The translations under genes and the position numbers were made by a program. Below are positions 11,761 to 22,550 of a DNA stretch of 64,000 bases, piece by piece. The first letter of the stretch is position 1. Each line of letters opens with the position of its first letter. This DNA is from Polytrichum commune (lineage: Eukaryota; Streptophyta; Polytrichopsida; Polytrichales; Polytrichaceae): the NCBI GenBank assembly GCA_950295325.1, contig OX485807.1:41818440-41882439 (forward strand), read 5' to 3'. The notes under the pieces are model-generated. The model made no database searches and was not told where the DNA came from. It was given only the letters and a program-made list of their open reading frames with translations.

Positions 11761-12694
11761 AACCTGCTTCTTTTGTGTGGACAAATCCCCTCGCACGCAA
11801 GTGGGTAGCAAAGATTGCAGACGTGCTTGAACTCAATCGAATATAAGCAACGTTGAATATCTGCTGATGTAACGAGAGAGTTGGTGAAGACAACAAGTAA
11901 GTTGGCGTGCACTATAAAGTGAGCGAGCTCTTAACTTATCATCATCACGGGTGCTTTCATCAGCTATGGAGTCGTTAGCTGATTCGACTAGTTCACGTTT
12001 CAGATCTTGTCAGTAGTGCTCACCTCTCAGCTGGAAAGAGCATAGATAGACTCGGACCACTTGCAAAAGGCCCTATATTTGATAACCTAACAAAAAGCCC
12101 ACCCCGGGGAGCGACAGCTCAGCTCCCCGCCCTCCTCCACCCTCCCTCCTCCACCCTCCTGTTCACAGAGTCGACCGAAACTTCCCGGCAGCTGCAGGAA
12201 GGGAGCCGGCTCCTTCATGCCGTGTGGTAACGGTACAGGCGGCAGGGTGAGGTGGCTACTAGGGTCCTGTGTTAAACCCTAGCCTGCAGGTGCCGGTGAG
12301 CTGCCCTTCGTGGGGCATGCCCCTAAGTCAAGGCGGGATCCAAAGAAGTGAATTTTCCACCTTCAGTTTGCACCTATAAGTTGTTGCACCTATAAGTTGT
12401 TGCACCTATAAGTTGTTAAATTTCCAGTGAAGTGTTCTATCTTAGAGCATAAACCAATCCTCCATTAGCTATTGGAGAGGTTGGGAAACTTGGGACACAA
12501 TTCAATGTACCGAAATTGTGTCTAGAGGTCATCTATACCGTGGCGGTCTTCACCTCTTCTGTTCTGGAGAGCGTGTAACCTAGGCTTAGAGGGAGGCTCG
12601 TATCTGATAATTAGGTGGGTCCATACTGGAAGCCTATTCCTTAATTTGATCCTTTAGAAAGGGCTTTGTTACACCTACATATCATTAATCCGCC
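11761..12694. other. Spacer and 5' flank of the chitinase gene
   Basis: No coding exon recognised. A GC-rich patch at about 12100-12330 contains a short inverted repeat (GGGGAGC/GCTCCCC). The immediate 5' flank of the chitinase ends in CGCCATGG, a good context for its first ATG. Confidence 0.4.
12371..12418. repeat. Three tandem 16-bp units
   Basis: The unit CACCTATAAGTTGTTG occurs three times head to tail, the last with a final A. It lies about 280 bp upstream of the chitinase ATG. Confidence 0.9.
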
Positions 12695-13765
12695 ATGGCC
12701 ATCCGAGGTGGAGAGGGCGTGCACCAAATTATGCTGACAATTAGAGTTGTGCTGCTAGCATCTTCAGTTTTTGTGCAGCTTGCTTCTGCGGCCGACTGTG
12801 GATCACAAGCGAGCAACAACTTGTGTGCAAACAATTTGTGTTGCAGCCAATACGGGTACTGTGGTGTCACGAGCGCATACTGTGGCACCGGTTGCCAAAC
12901 CCAGTGCTCGTATGCAGCTCCAAAGGGCGTGCAACCAGGAAGATTGTTGATCGACTACATCGGGTCCAATGGCGTGTCAATCGCCTTCAACGACATACCG
13001 ATCCCGCAGAGCGACGTCGTGTGGACACTCGCCCTCGCGTTTGCAATCGACATTAGCCCAACGGGAGCCACGCAGAATGGAGTCCACTCGGTGTACTGGA
13101 ACCCTACCTTGACGAAGGCGGCAGCGAAGGCCTGGCGACAAGCACAATCGAACCGACGGCTCCTCGTCGCCATCGGCGGGTCGGTGTTCTACGATTCCAA
13201 TGGCACCGAGCATCCCGTGAATTGGTACGATCCTACGAACACAACACAATGGCTCGCGAATGCGGTGTCGTCCATCACAACAATTGTTCGTGATTATGGG
13301 GCTGATGGGATCGACATTGACATTGAACGGTTTCCTGGGAGCTTCACAACATTCCAGTCGCTCATAGGGCAGTTGATCACCACATTGAAGAAAAATGGGG
13401 TCATAAAGTATGTGAGCATCGCTCCAGGCTACGACCAGCTGCAGACCTACACATCGCTCTACAATGCCTATAGCAGCTACATTGATACGATTAATTACCA
13501 GTTTTATGGTGAGGGATTGAACACATGCGCCAAGTACAAGGCGAGGTACAATCAAGTGATTCAGGTGCTGCCTGTGGGGAAGGTGGGGCTGAGCACCCAA
13601 GTTGCGGAGGATCCCAACACCATCACGGGCACCACGTTCTACAATTGCGTCACAGACATCAAAAATGCGAACGCTATTGCAGGAGTGTATTTGTGGAATG
13701 CAGATCTATCCAAGAACCTGAACAACAACTTTGCGACCGAGACGTCGGTGGCTGCAATTCTTTAA
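12695..13765 (+). CDS. Secreted chitinase with CBM18 hevein domain and GH18 catalytic domain
   Basis: Seen: one uninterrupted 356-residue frame. Residues about 13-32 form a hydrophobic signal peptide ending ASA. Residues 34-71 hold eight cysteines in hevein order (C35, 44, 49, 50, 56, 63, 67, 71) with the chitin-stacking S-x-YGY core. Residues 80-356 form a GH18 barrel with DGIDIDIE at 204-211; E211 is the expected acid catalyst, with D207 and D209 completing the DxDxE signature. Known: GH18 enzymes hydrolyse chitin with retention through substrate assistance; this barrel resembles plant bulb-type (class IIIb) chitinases. A CBM18-GH18 pairing has been described from horsetail, whereas seed plants usually attach hevein domains to GH19. 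Inferred: extracellular antifungal enzyme. A second ATG at codon 13 would also leave a complete signal peptide. The final 211 bp is duplicated immediately downstream. Confidence 0.93.
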   Translation: MAIRGGEGVHQIMLTIRVVLLASSVFVQLASAADCGSQASNNLCANNLCCSQYGYCGVTSAYCGTGCQTQCSYAAPKGVQPGRLLIDYIGSNGVSIAFNDIPIPQSDVVWTLALAFAIDISPTGATQNGVHSVYWNPTLTKAAAKAWRQAQSNRRLLVAIGGSVFYDSNGTEHPVNWYDPTNTTQWLANAVSSITTIVRDYGADGIDIDIERFPGSFTTFQSLIGQLITTLKKNGVIKYVSIAPGYDQLQTYTSLYNAYSSYIDTINYQFYGEGLNTCAKYKARYNQVIQVLPVGKVGLSTQVAEDPNTITGTTFYNCVTDIKNANAIAGVYLWNADLSKNLNNNFATETSVAAIL

Positions 13766-13768
13766 TTA

Positions 13769-13979
13769 GATTCAGGTGCTGCCGGTGGGGAAGATGGGGC
13801 TGAGCACCCAAGTTGCGGAGGACCCAACACCATCACGGGTACCACGTTCTACAATTGCGTCACAGACATCAAAAGTGCAAACGCTATTGCGGGAGTGTAT
13901 TTGTGGAATGCAGATCTCTCCAAGAACCTGAACAACAACTTTTGCGACCGAGATGTCGGTGGCTGCGATTCTTTAGATT
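13769..13979 (+). pseudogene. Tandem duplicate of the chitinase 3' end
   Basis: The 211 bp from 13558 through 13768 recur here directly adjacent. The copy carries a 1-bp deletion in the GAGGATCCC stretch (now GAGGACCC), a 1-bp insertion in the ACAACTTTGCG stretch, and a few substitutions. It lacks any start or catalytic region, so it makes no enzyme; it probably lies in the 3' UTR of the intact gene. Confidence 0.92.
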
Positions 13980-14097
13980 GTGTGTTCCTGATTCCCCACC
14001 TTTAGTATTGGAAGGTGATTCCACAATCTATAACCTCCGCAAGCATATCTTACTCCTTTGTTACCTAGGTTTCTTATATGTTCGTCTACATAAATCT

Positions 14098-15032
14098 GGG
14101 CCCCGGGGGGTGCACCTTTCATAACACGTATGAGTATATGTGAGTGCACAAAAAGGGATATTAACCTGCAAGTTAGGTTGGAAGTTAGGTTTCGTCACGA
14201 AGGTGCTCAAAACTTTTTTCTTCATTCGTTTTGTGTGTTTCACATTGCCCCTACCTCTTTTTGGGTCCTCGTTGTATTAGTGGTTTTGTGTATTAGATTG
14301 TGAAAGCAACAATAAGTGTTTACAAATAAATTATTCCATCAATTGAATTCTTGGTGATCTTATTAATCATAAGATCAATGATTAATAAATTCTTCCATCA
14401 ATTGGCTTTTTGATACCAACAGGATGAAATTTTTATGTTTGATGTATGGTATATCAAGTCAATTGGATCCTTATCCTCCACCCAGAAATTACCAAATTTT
14501 CTATGCATCTTATAAACCTCCCAACATACCACACCTTAATTGGAGCTAATTGTTTTGGCCTACCACATTTTTGGGACTTATGATCTTATGATCTTATTAA
14601 TATGTATGGGACTTATGATCTTATTAATCATTGATCAAAAAAATTCACATGATCTTATTGATATTTTGAAACAATAATTGCATTAGCTTCTATGACATAT
14701 ATATAACTGTAGATTTAAGATGCTTAGAGTGACATCCAGGGGATGAAAAAGTCTTCAATGACTTTATGATGAATGCTAGGGTTTTGCAATGGACAAATGA
14801 TAGGGGTTAATTATCATTCAAATGAATATTTGTATACTTATGTTAATGACTATACATGACTGTAGTTTTTTTTTATCTATACATAATCTTACTTGTATTT
14901 TATCATTGATATTTTACATAAATTGTTTGATTTTACCCAAAAAAAAAACCTTGCAAATAGGGGCTTTTAGAGTATGTTGCAAACGCATGTAGATCTTGGT
15001 TTTTAATGAAAGGTTCACCCCCCGGGCTTAAG
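14098..15032. mobile_element. Candidate TIR element of about 935 bp
   Basis: The left end contains CCCGGGGGGTGCACCTTTCAT; the right end contains the reverse complement of CCCGGGGGGTGAACCTTTCAT. One mismatch over about 21 bp is well above chance. The interior is AT-rich and has internal inverted blocks such as CTTATTAATCATAAGATCAA, but no transposase. Exact ends and target-site duplication could not be fixed. Confidence 0.55.
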
Positions 15033-16120
15033 GTTGTTCCTTTGTTCACTAGTAATTAAGCCCCCTTTGTACTAGAACTCAGTTTGAGGGCTTAACTTGT
15101 AAATGATTTTTTTTTGAGTTTAATATGTGGATTTGACAAGTCTACATCTCAAGCTATTGAGAGTTTCTTCAATTCTCAAGCTCTAAAGTAATTCGAGCAT
15201 GTGTTAAGTAGGCCTGTACAAAATGAGATATCAATGAGGGATAGGTGCTTATTAAGTAAAGGAGAATTCATGGGAAGAATACTTGAAAGTCAATTAGATT
15301 GGTCTCATAAAGAAGAGCTCAGGCTCTCAACATTCCTAAGCAACATAATTTAGGATTCTGATAGAGAGCTTGTAAAAAATGATCAAGAGTGAGTCATAGG
15401 TGTCATTCCACATGAGATCCATCAAGGCGACATCTAAGCATTGCAATTCCGGTATAAAGTTCAAGCTCTCACATTGAAAGCTCATGTGTCCTTTCTTCAA
15501 GCTCTCAACCTCTCTACGCCATTTATGATATTTAGTGTCACATGCGTAATAATGTCACTTACCCTATTTTGAGGCGTATACTAAGTTACATTGATGATTA
15601 ATAACTTTACCATAATTGTAGACCCATTACATTTGGCGTGCCTGGGGCGAACCAACATGTACACTCATACCAGGCACTATCATCCTTGCCTCGTCATCCA
15701 AACCCCCTCATCCAAATTAGGTTAACCACTTGAAGTGGTTAACTGTAGTTAGGGGATCCCCCTCTAACACCACCTCCCGCTCCCACTCTGACACCCGCGC
15801 CTGCTCGAGCTCTAGCTCCCGCTCCCGCATTGCTGCAAATTTGTTGAGTTTCTTGCTCTCAGTGCAACAAGTTTACGATTTTTTCCTGGAGCTTGAATAT
15901 TAGAGGTTGGTGCTCCTTCCTTGTGAGATTGCACAGGTGAGTTGACCCAATATTTATATTCTTTGGCACATGGGAAAGGTGTTTTGCTGAACTTACTGTC
16001 TTTCTTCACTAAAAGGTGCGGAAAGGGTATATTTGGCGAGGGTTACCATCTCCTTTTCTTCTAGGAGCTGGTTCACTGTTCCCCTGGGTCCACTTGTTAT
16101 ACTTCGGTAATCAGGAGATA
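15033..16120. other. Spacer, nothing recognised
   Basis: No coding similarity. A patch near 15770-15840 is CT-rich with repeated CTCCCGC motifs. Nothing that I can name. Confidence 0.35.
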
Positions 16121-16507
16121 AGGTAAGGGTGGCAATTTCCGTGCGGGTCCTAAAGTCGACCCCTATGTCGGAAGCACCTTTTTAGGTGCTTTTACCTAGG
16201 TTTACAAAAGCACCTATCAAGGTGTTTTTACCGTTCACAGCACTACTAACATTTCATTGGCTGCCAGCGGTCGGTTTTAGAAATCCACCCTCTAGATATA
16301 CCATGTACCCTATGTGCGAGTGTTGGTCACTCTACAAGGTTTCCTTTAAAAATTTATAGGAAATCATAAACATGCTGGAATTTTTTTATTTTTTCATAGT
16401 TGCTCTTGCACCAGCTTTGCGGAGCGTCCAAAATTTATAAAAAAAAAAAATTTAAGCATCCCAACTAGGCACATCTAAAATTTGGACGGAAATAGCCACC
16501 CCTACCT
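16121..16507. mobile_element. MITE with TA target-site duplication (387 bp)
   Basis: TA precedes AGGTAAGGGTGGCAATTTCC on the left, and the right end is the reverse complement of AGGTAGGGGTGGCTATTTCC followed by TA. The interior contains nested hairpins built from AAGCACCT/AGGTGCTT around 16170-16225. TIR plus TA suggests a Stowaway-like, Tc1/mariner-mobilised element. Confidence 0.7.
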
Positions 16508-17769
16508 TAATGTGGGTGCTTGAGAAACTGCAAATTCGAAGTAACCCTTCAAGGCCTCAAGTACCATGGTGAGTTTGAAACTTTAGAGGCAAAGGTAGTT
16601 TCCAAAATTCATTATGGCTGTGGTTGCAACACTCTTTCTATTCAAGTCCTACCAAGCTGCTCCTTCATATGATGAAGGAGACTCGCACTTGTAGCCATTT
16701 TATAGTGTGGGAGAGGGAAGTGGCAGGAACCATTGACCCTCAGAAAGATAGGGTGTTTGTAGCCTTTGTGATGATGATGAAATTTCTTAATATCTATCTC
16801 TCTTTTGATTGTAGGTACTTTGGTGCTGCTCTTAACATTTTGTGTGGTATCAGGACTACTGGTTTGCATTTTTGAAATATGATTGTTCTGAAGAGGAGTT
16901 GGTTATTTTTTATGCTTAGTTTTTTATATGATAAGATATGGATTTTGCTAATTTGTGGATCGCAGCCATGTGCAAAATTCCCATGTAAGGTTGCAAACTA
17001 GACGAAACTCTGAACTGAACAAACTGAACCTTAAACATGTTTTCAATTCACCTCTGCATGCGTTAAGTACTCTATAAATCTGTAATATGCTTTGTCTCAA
17101 TGCTTATGTGACAAACTGTTGTGAATGGTGTTTCCCAAAGTCCAAATGTAACTTTTTCAATCATAGGTTGCAATTCTCAGTCACTATATCGTGGACTGCC
17201 TGGATGGGTAATGTGCGATGTTAATTGATTTCTGAGGTATAGCGGATCGAGTTTCCAACGGTTGAATGAATGTAAGTTAATGATGAGAGAAAAAAAAACT
17301 GAAAGAATTGCACGATGATAGTAATTCATATAAGCTTGTAGCATAGTAACTGGAGTTGTGAGTAGTTTGTGTGTGTGGGGTATTAGTATGCTGAAAATAA
17401 GCAAATGAGTGCGGTCGATGCCAATCTCCCTTGTCAAATGATCTATATATACATCATGTATACTATTCTAACGTTGTAGCTTGTAAACCAGAAATCCAGC
17501 TTTCCACATTTTGTAAATCCTTATTGCTGATAGATTAGATGCGCCACGATAACATTCAAGTTCCTGTTAATTCCTAATTTTATAGGATGTGACTCCTCAC
17601 TCAATACTAGCGCCGGGGTTGCAAACTGCAATTGTAAGTTCTTAGAAGAATAAAAAATTATAATCTAACATGATTCGAGGAATTCTATATATAAGTTGGC
17701 TTTTAGATCTGAGCATTCTTTAGTGACGTGTAGATGGTTGTATATATCTAGAGCGATGTATATATCTAA

Positions 17770-17822
17770 TGGACTTCAACCGGTTATTCTTAAATTCAAC
17801 CGGTTCATCTGTAACTAACATT
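17770..17822 (-). repeat. Fragment of the AACCGGTT-bearing repeat
   Basis: CTTCAACCGGTTATTCTTAA followed by TTCAACCGGTTCATCTGTAA matches the core of the copy at 11590-11635 in the same orientation. The rest of the repeat is missing. Confidence 0.7.
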
Positions 17823-17894
17823 AGTCACATTAGTTCATATTCAAATTTTAGAAAACTAATTTATTTATTTATTTTATGTTTTGAAATATCTAGT

Positions 17895-18276
17895 CATGGC
17901 GAAGAAGACATGTCAAAGTGGAGATGTGGCACTAACGGAGACAACCTTGGAAGAGACAACTTTGAAGAAGACTGTTGAGAAGCAAAATTAGATGCAAGTT
18001 GTTAATAATCAAGTATCTTTCCATTGTCTTGTAAAGATAAGGGGAAAGAAATGCCCATATGGTCCATTCAAATATAGATTTTATTTGAATGACCACATGA
18101 GGAAAATCCATCTTATAGTACTTGCTAAGGTCAAGCCGGGGACGAAAATTGCAACTACGATCAAGAAAGGTGGAAAAAAAAATTCAAGGGTAGTCGATGT
18201 AAAAGAAATGAATTTCAAAGTAATGTCAAATTCATTAAAGCGGGTAAAAAAAATTTTAAAAAAATCCAAGCAATGA
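17895..18276 (+). other. Unassigned, broken small ORFs with a finger-like motif
   Basis: An ATG at about 17897 opens 31 codons (beginning MAKKTCQSGD) and a stop; after it a 94-codon frame runs to 18276. The second part has CPYGPFKYRFYLNDHMRKIH, which resembles a C2H2 finger whose second Cys is Gly, followed by a lysine-rich tail. I do not recognise the family. It could be a transposon remnant or chance. Confidence 0.2.
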
Positions 18277-21200
18277 GAGGTAAGAATAAAGGTAACATGG
18301 AAAAAATTAGAAGCCAAAAACATTAATAACAAACACATTGGTTCTTGTCTTATACTCTTAATTCTCATTCAAAAGTCTCAATGCTTGAAAACCTTTTGGG
18401 AATCGAGTCTTTAGGCAAGGGTGTGGTTGATGTGACCAAATTTGAGAAGTTACATAATTATCAAATTTTGAGTACTTTAGTTCGTGATTGTTCATCTTCT
18501 AATAGAAGAGCCACAAAGGCAATGAGAACTTCAATTTTACCTCAGGATTGGGAGCAAAGTGAAAATGCATGAAAAAAATTCGTGGTTCTAATTTTGACAT
18601 GAAATCGTGCTAAATATTCCTCGAACATGTAAATATCTCCATATACATTTGAATTATCTTATTTATTTGTAATGCTTACTTCTAAACTTTTTATTTCTTA
18701 TTGATCTTCAATGTTTACATTTCAATTTATTTTTAGTTTTTTGTGTATCATAATTACATTTTTTTGCTGATAGGGTTATGATAGAGAAAAAGAAATGAAT
18801 TTTTCAATACATAAATCTTCACAAGAAAATTTATCAAATAAACAATGTCACTACGATGAAATTGATAGAGATAGTGTGTGAGAATTATAAATCAAATTAG
18901 TTTAATGATATAGAAAATGATGAAGTTATAAAATATATATAAATAAAAACTAGAATAAGAAAAATAAGAAAAAAAAAATTGAATGATGACAAAAGAAAGA
19001 TGAAAATGATGAAGATGAAGAACACGACAATGAAAAATAATGTAGACATATTGATATGAATTCAAATATCAACCAACAATTGGGACATTCACCATATCTT
19101 CTTCTATGTCCTTCATAAATTTTGTTATTTTTGTTATCTCTACAATCATAAATATCACCATCTTCAAGTGGATTAATTGATACATTTAATTTAAACATAG
19201 TCTCAATTCCATCACGAAGAGATCTATAATATATCCTAAGAAACTCCAACATCACATCCAATAAAATATATGTGGATGTCTTAATAATAGCAAGTTGGTG
19301 TTTGTACATATTTCCTCTAATACACCATTCACAAGAGTATATATACCACTCATATACGATGTATACGGATCAATAACATCATACCAATATCCCGGAGTAA
19401 TTTATGATTGTACTTGTCATCCTCCTATAAGTGCTTCTTGGTGACAGATGTGCTTCAAGGAAATGTTCTTTGCTTTTGTAATATCATTAGCCACAATCTT
19501 CTCCACCCGCTTGTAAAAAACAAAGTCATTTAATTTTTTTTCCGTGGTTGTATATGTAATGTGTAACTATATGAGTAGTTAAATGTCACACTAAAAAATT
19601 AATTCTCCGATCTTGAAGTTAATGGTTGTCAATCTTCATCCACCGTTTTAGAGTTGCATGATAATACTCAATACTTGTTTGGGTGTCTTGATTTGAATGT
19701 GGGTACCGACGGTGATCCACAAGATACATCTCCATATAATACAAATAATAAGAAATTATGATTTATGATATAATTATAAATAATTCATAAGAATAATTTA
19801 TCATTTCAATGGAACGGTACGTTAATAAAAATTATGATAGAATGGAAGAAAATACATCTTCAAACGAATAAATGTATGTGACTTGAAATTAAAGTAAATA
19901 ACCATTGATAGTGAAAATTCACCTTGATATTTGTAGTGTATTTCAATGAACTCTTCTATTTTGTTCATGTATAGAAATATGAACAATTTTTTCATAATAC
20001 TGCGAGCACGTTTCAAAAAACCTTCTTCACTCTCTTTATACTCAATAGGAAGGTACATGAAAAAATGCAATTATTTGTAAATAAGGTCCTACAAAGTACC
20101 CAAATTAGGGACCTTTGTCCAAATGTGATTTTTCCAATTCTTCAAAACATGGGAGGAATACAAGTAAATGGGGACCTCGTCTTCAAGCCACGCTCGCTTG
20201 ATTGCATTCCTTTGGCGTTCCTTTGCTCCCCCATTTGGCGTTTAAATGCACTTATTAATATCTCTACATGATGAGCATATTCAATGATGTTATGAGGTGC
20301 ATGACTATGTTACATAATGATCTATAAGTGGACTAGAGTGTACACACATGATACTTGCCATTAGCGTACTCAAGAACGTCTTTCCCTGGCATACTTAAAC
20401 GCAAGACCATCATCTAACGTATCCCAATGAGCTACTCCAAACATAATGTAGACAATTTTTTTCACTTAAAGAAGTTACTGATGTTGACGAATGAAATCAC
20501 ATTGACAATTAACAGGCATGACACTTTGAAACCCTTCTAGTTTAAACCCTTCGCACATAGTGTACGAAATACCATAATTGGTGTAGCGTAAATGAGCATA
20601 ATACACACGATGTTCCCTCGGTGGTTACAGTCATCCCTGGTTGAGTCTTGAACATTTACCTAGATGAGGATTTACAATATTCTCACTTGACACAGCATCA
20701 GCAACTCATTGGCCCTACACAGCACAATATGAAACAATCCACTCAACAAAACCAGTACAATTCTCACCCACCAGGGACGCATTTTGCAAAGCACAAATAG
20801 TACTGCTGAGTGCTTCTCATCCACCAATTTGTTGGCTCTGTCTATAGGACAGAGACTATGCATCAACTTCTTCGTTTCAAGAGCAAATTTCCTAACCACT
20901 TTGTGTTCACACTTGGACATTACTTGTTCTTGTTATTTTTGGTCCACTTTATGTAATGTGGATGTTAACTATATCTATATCTATATATAGATATAAGTAC
21001 TCCCTAAAATACATTGAAAGAAATCTAGTTAACTATAGTTAACTATGCATTTCGGTAGTTCTTGATTATTTATTTTAAAAAAATTGGGTGATAAATGAGT
21101 AGCTTCAATCTTTGACCTATATTTGAGAAGAAGGTGCACAAAATCCAAGAAAGGTTTGGTATAGTGAATAGCCATGAGCAAAGTGGACAACTACAATTGT

Positions 21201-21396
21201 AGCCTTTCATAATAAAGGACAGAGCCTCACGGTTCTACCGTTTTCTTGTTAGATGAGATTGCACTTGGTGCTCAAATCATACGTGGGCCCTTGGTATGTA
21301 ACAGTCGGATGCATGGAAAAGCTGAGCTCCCAGGAAGCCACCGGCCCACATTGCTGTCATCTCTGTCTCTCTCCAAGCCGTTACAGGCTAGGCGAC

Positions 21397-21403
21397 TATA
21401 AAT
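21397..21403 (+). promoter_or_regulatory. TATA box of the P450 relic
   Basis: TATAAAT about 240 bp upstream of the P450 ATG at 21638, in a stretch that is less AT-rich than its surroundings. The motif is seen; use as a promoter is inferred. Confidence 0.35.
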
Positions 21404-21637
21404 TTCCAGACTCTAGAATGTAACTTGGTACTAGGTAGATTTACCATGTATGTGTGTCCCAGATACTGGATTGAGGTGATGAACTTCAAGGGGCCTTGTG
21501 AGAGATGCGCTGTCATCTCTCTCTTCATTTGCAACCTGAATGATGTCTACATTCTTCGCGAGCTGGGCGGTGTATTCAACCCTCCAATTCTATTTCTTCA
21601 ACCCATCACACAATTTTTAGATTCATTGTTTGTGATC

Positions 21638-22014
21638 ATGGAGTTGGACCGGCTGTTTTCCACTGATAAACTAGATGTGTTATTCTACTACGGTCTAATG
21701 GCGACGGTGGCAGCCACCATTTTGGCACTCACATGAACGTCGTCTTCTTCCAAACTCAATCTCCCTCTGGGACCTCACAGATGGCCAATTATTGGCAACC
21801 TGGGTGAGCTAGGGTCCCAGCCACACATAACCCTGATGAATTTGGCCCAGCTGTATGGCCCTCTCATGTACTTACAGCTCGGCCAGAGGGATTGCATTGT
21901 GGCATGGTCGCCTGAGACAGCCAGGGAGTTTCTCAAGACCCAAGACTTGAATTTCGCCTGTCGGCCTCAGATGATTTCGATTGTCATTTTGCTCTACAAC
22001 GGCCAAGGTACAAT
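21638..22014 (+). pseudogene. Cytochrome P450, N-terminal fragment with premature stop
   Basis: Seen: ATG 21638, then a short hydrophobic anchor (YYGLMATVAATILAL), an in-frame TGA at 21734, and in the same frame the proline-rich hinge LPLGPHRWPIIGNL followed by LAQLYGPLMYLQLGQ and SPETAREFLKTQDLNF. This is the N-terminal third of a plant A-type microsomal P450. The match stops abruptly at LLYNGQ near 22012, where the family continues into the helix C region. I-helix, ExxR and heme-binding Cys are absent. The TGA may stand for Trp. Known: intact members are ER-bound monooxygenases of secondary metabolism. Inferred: nonfunctional, 3'-truncated by an insertion or rearrangement that brought in the adjacent hAT-derived sequence. 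Confidence 0.85.
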
Positions 22015-22124
22015 TTATAGCCGACTCAACTCTGTAGATAATTCATTTGGATTAAACTGCACCAGAGCCCAACATTTTCCTTTTAAATTGCACCCATACC
22101 CAGACCATGCCCATCAGCAGCGAC

Positions 22125-22550
22125 CTATGCCCACCCATGCCCACCCATGCTATTCAAATTGCGCCCATGTATTCAAAAATTGTGTAATGTGTATTACCCG
22201 CCTACACCAAGTCTTGGTTGGATCGGACAAATAAAAGGTCGTTCACTATCGCTGGCTTCAGCCCGGAGCGCTTCTTGGTTAGCGTATTCCTTGCATCCGA
22301 GAAGTTTGACTCCGATTTGGAGTTGGATGCAGGGATGCACAAAACCGAACGCGCCAAGCGCGACATGATGGGGAATGTGGGGGCTCCTTTCAGCTTCCAC
22401 CACAAGAGAATACTGAATTTAGCAGTGGTATTCCGATTCGTTGGTAATGCTAGGCTCACCGCTGCAATGATCTCATGATCACCCATGCCCACCCATGCCC
22501 ACCCATGAACAATGATATCGCAGCCATGCCCGCCCATGCCCACCCATGAA
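22125..22550. repeat. Clusters of CCCACCCATG(C) repeats
   Basis: CCCACCCATG units occur at about 22129-22150 and again around 22480-22550, on both sides of the hAT C-terminal exon. They may be subterminal repeats of the hAT element or a minisatellite that grew inside it. Confidence 0.6.
22202..22432 (-). pseudogene. hAT transposase C-terminal dimerisation domain, relic
   Basis: On the minus strand, a continuous frame contains WWKLKGAPTFPIMSRLARSV, then LCIPASNSKSESNFSDA and LTKKRSGLKPAIVNDLLFVR. This is the conserved C-terminal block of hAT transposases (W-W spacing, S-E-x-x-F-S, and the L-x-P helix) needed for dimerisation. The upstream part of the frame is unlike the catalytic core, so only this end survives. 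It abuts the truncated P450. Confidence 0.88.

Larger units (their letters stand above)
16508..21390. other. AT-rich gene-poor region
   Basis: Apart from the two entries listed within it, only short ORFs without family resemblance are present. The interval around 18900-20300 is strongly AT-rich with many homopolymer runs. No RNA gene recognised. Confidence 0.35.

Noticed and set aside
12977-13600. 207-codon minus-strand ORF inside the chitinase
   Set aside because: Opposite strand of a well-supported single-exon gene; composition shadow only.
13813-14124. 103-codon plus-strand ORF after the chitinase
   Set aside because: It is a frame-shifted reading of the duplicated chitinase tail.
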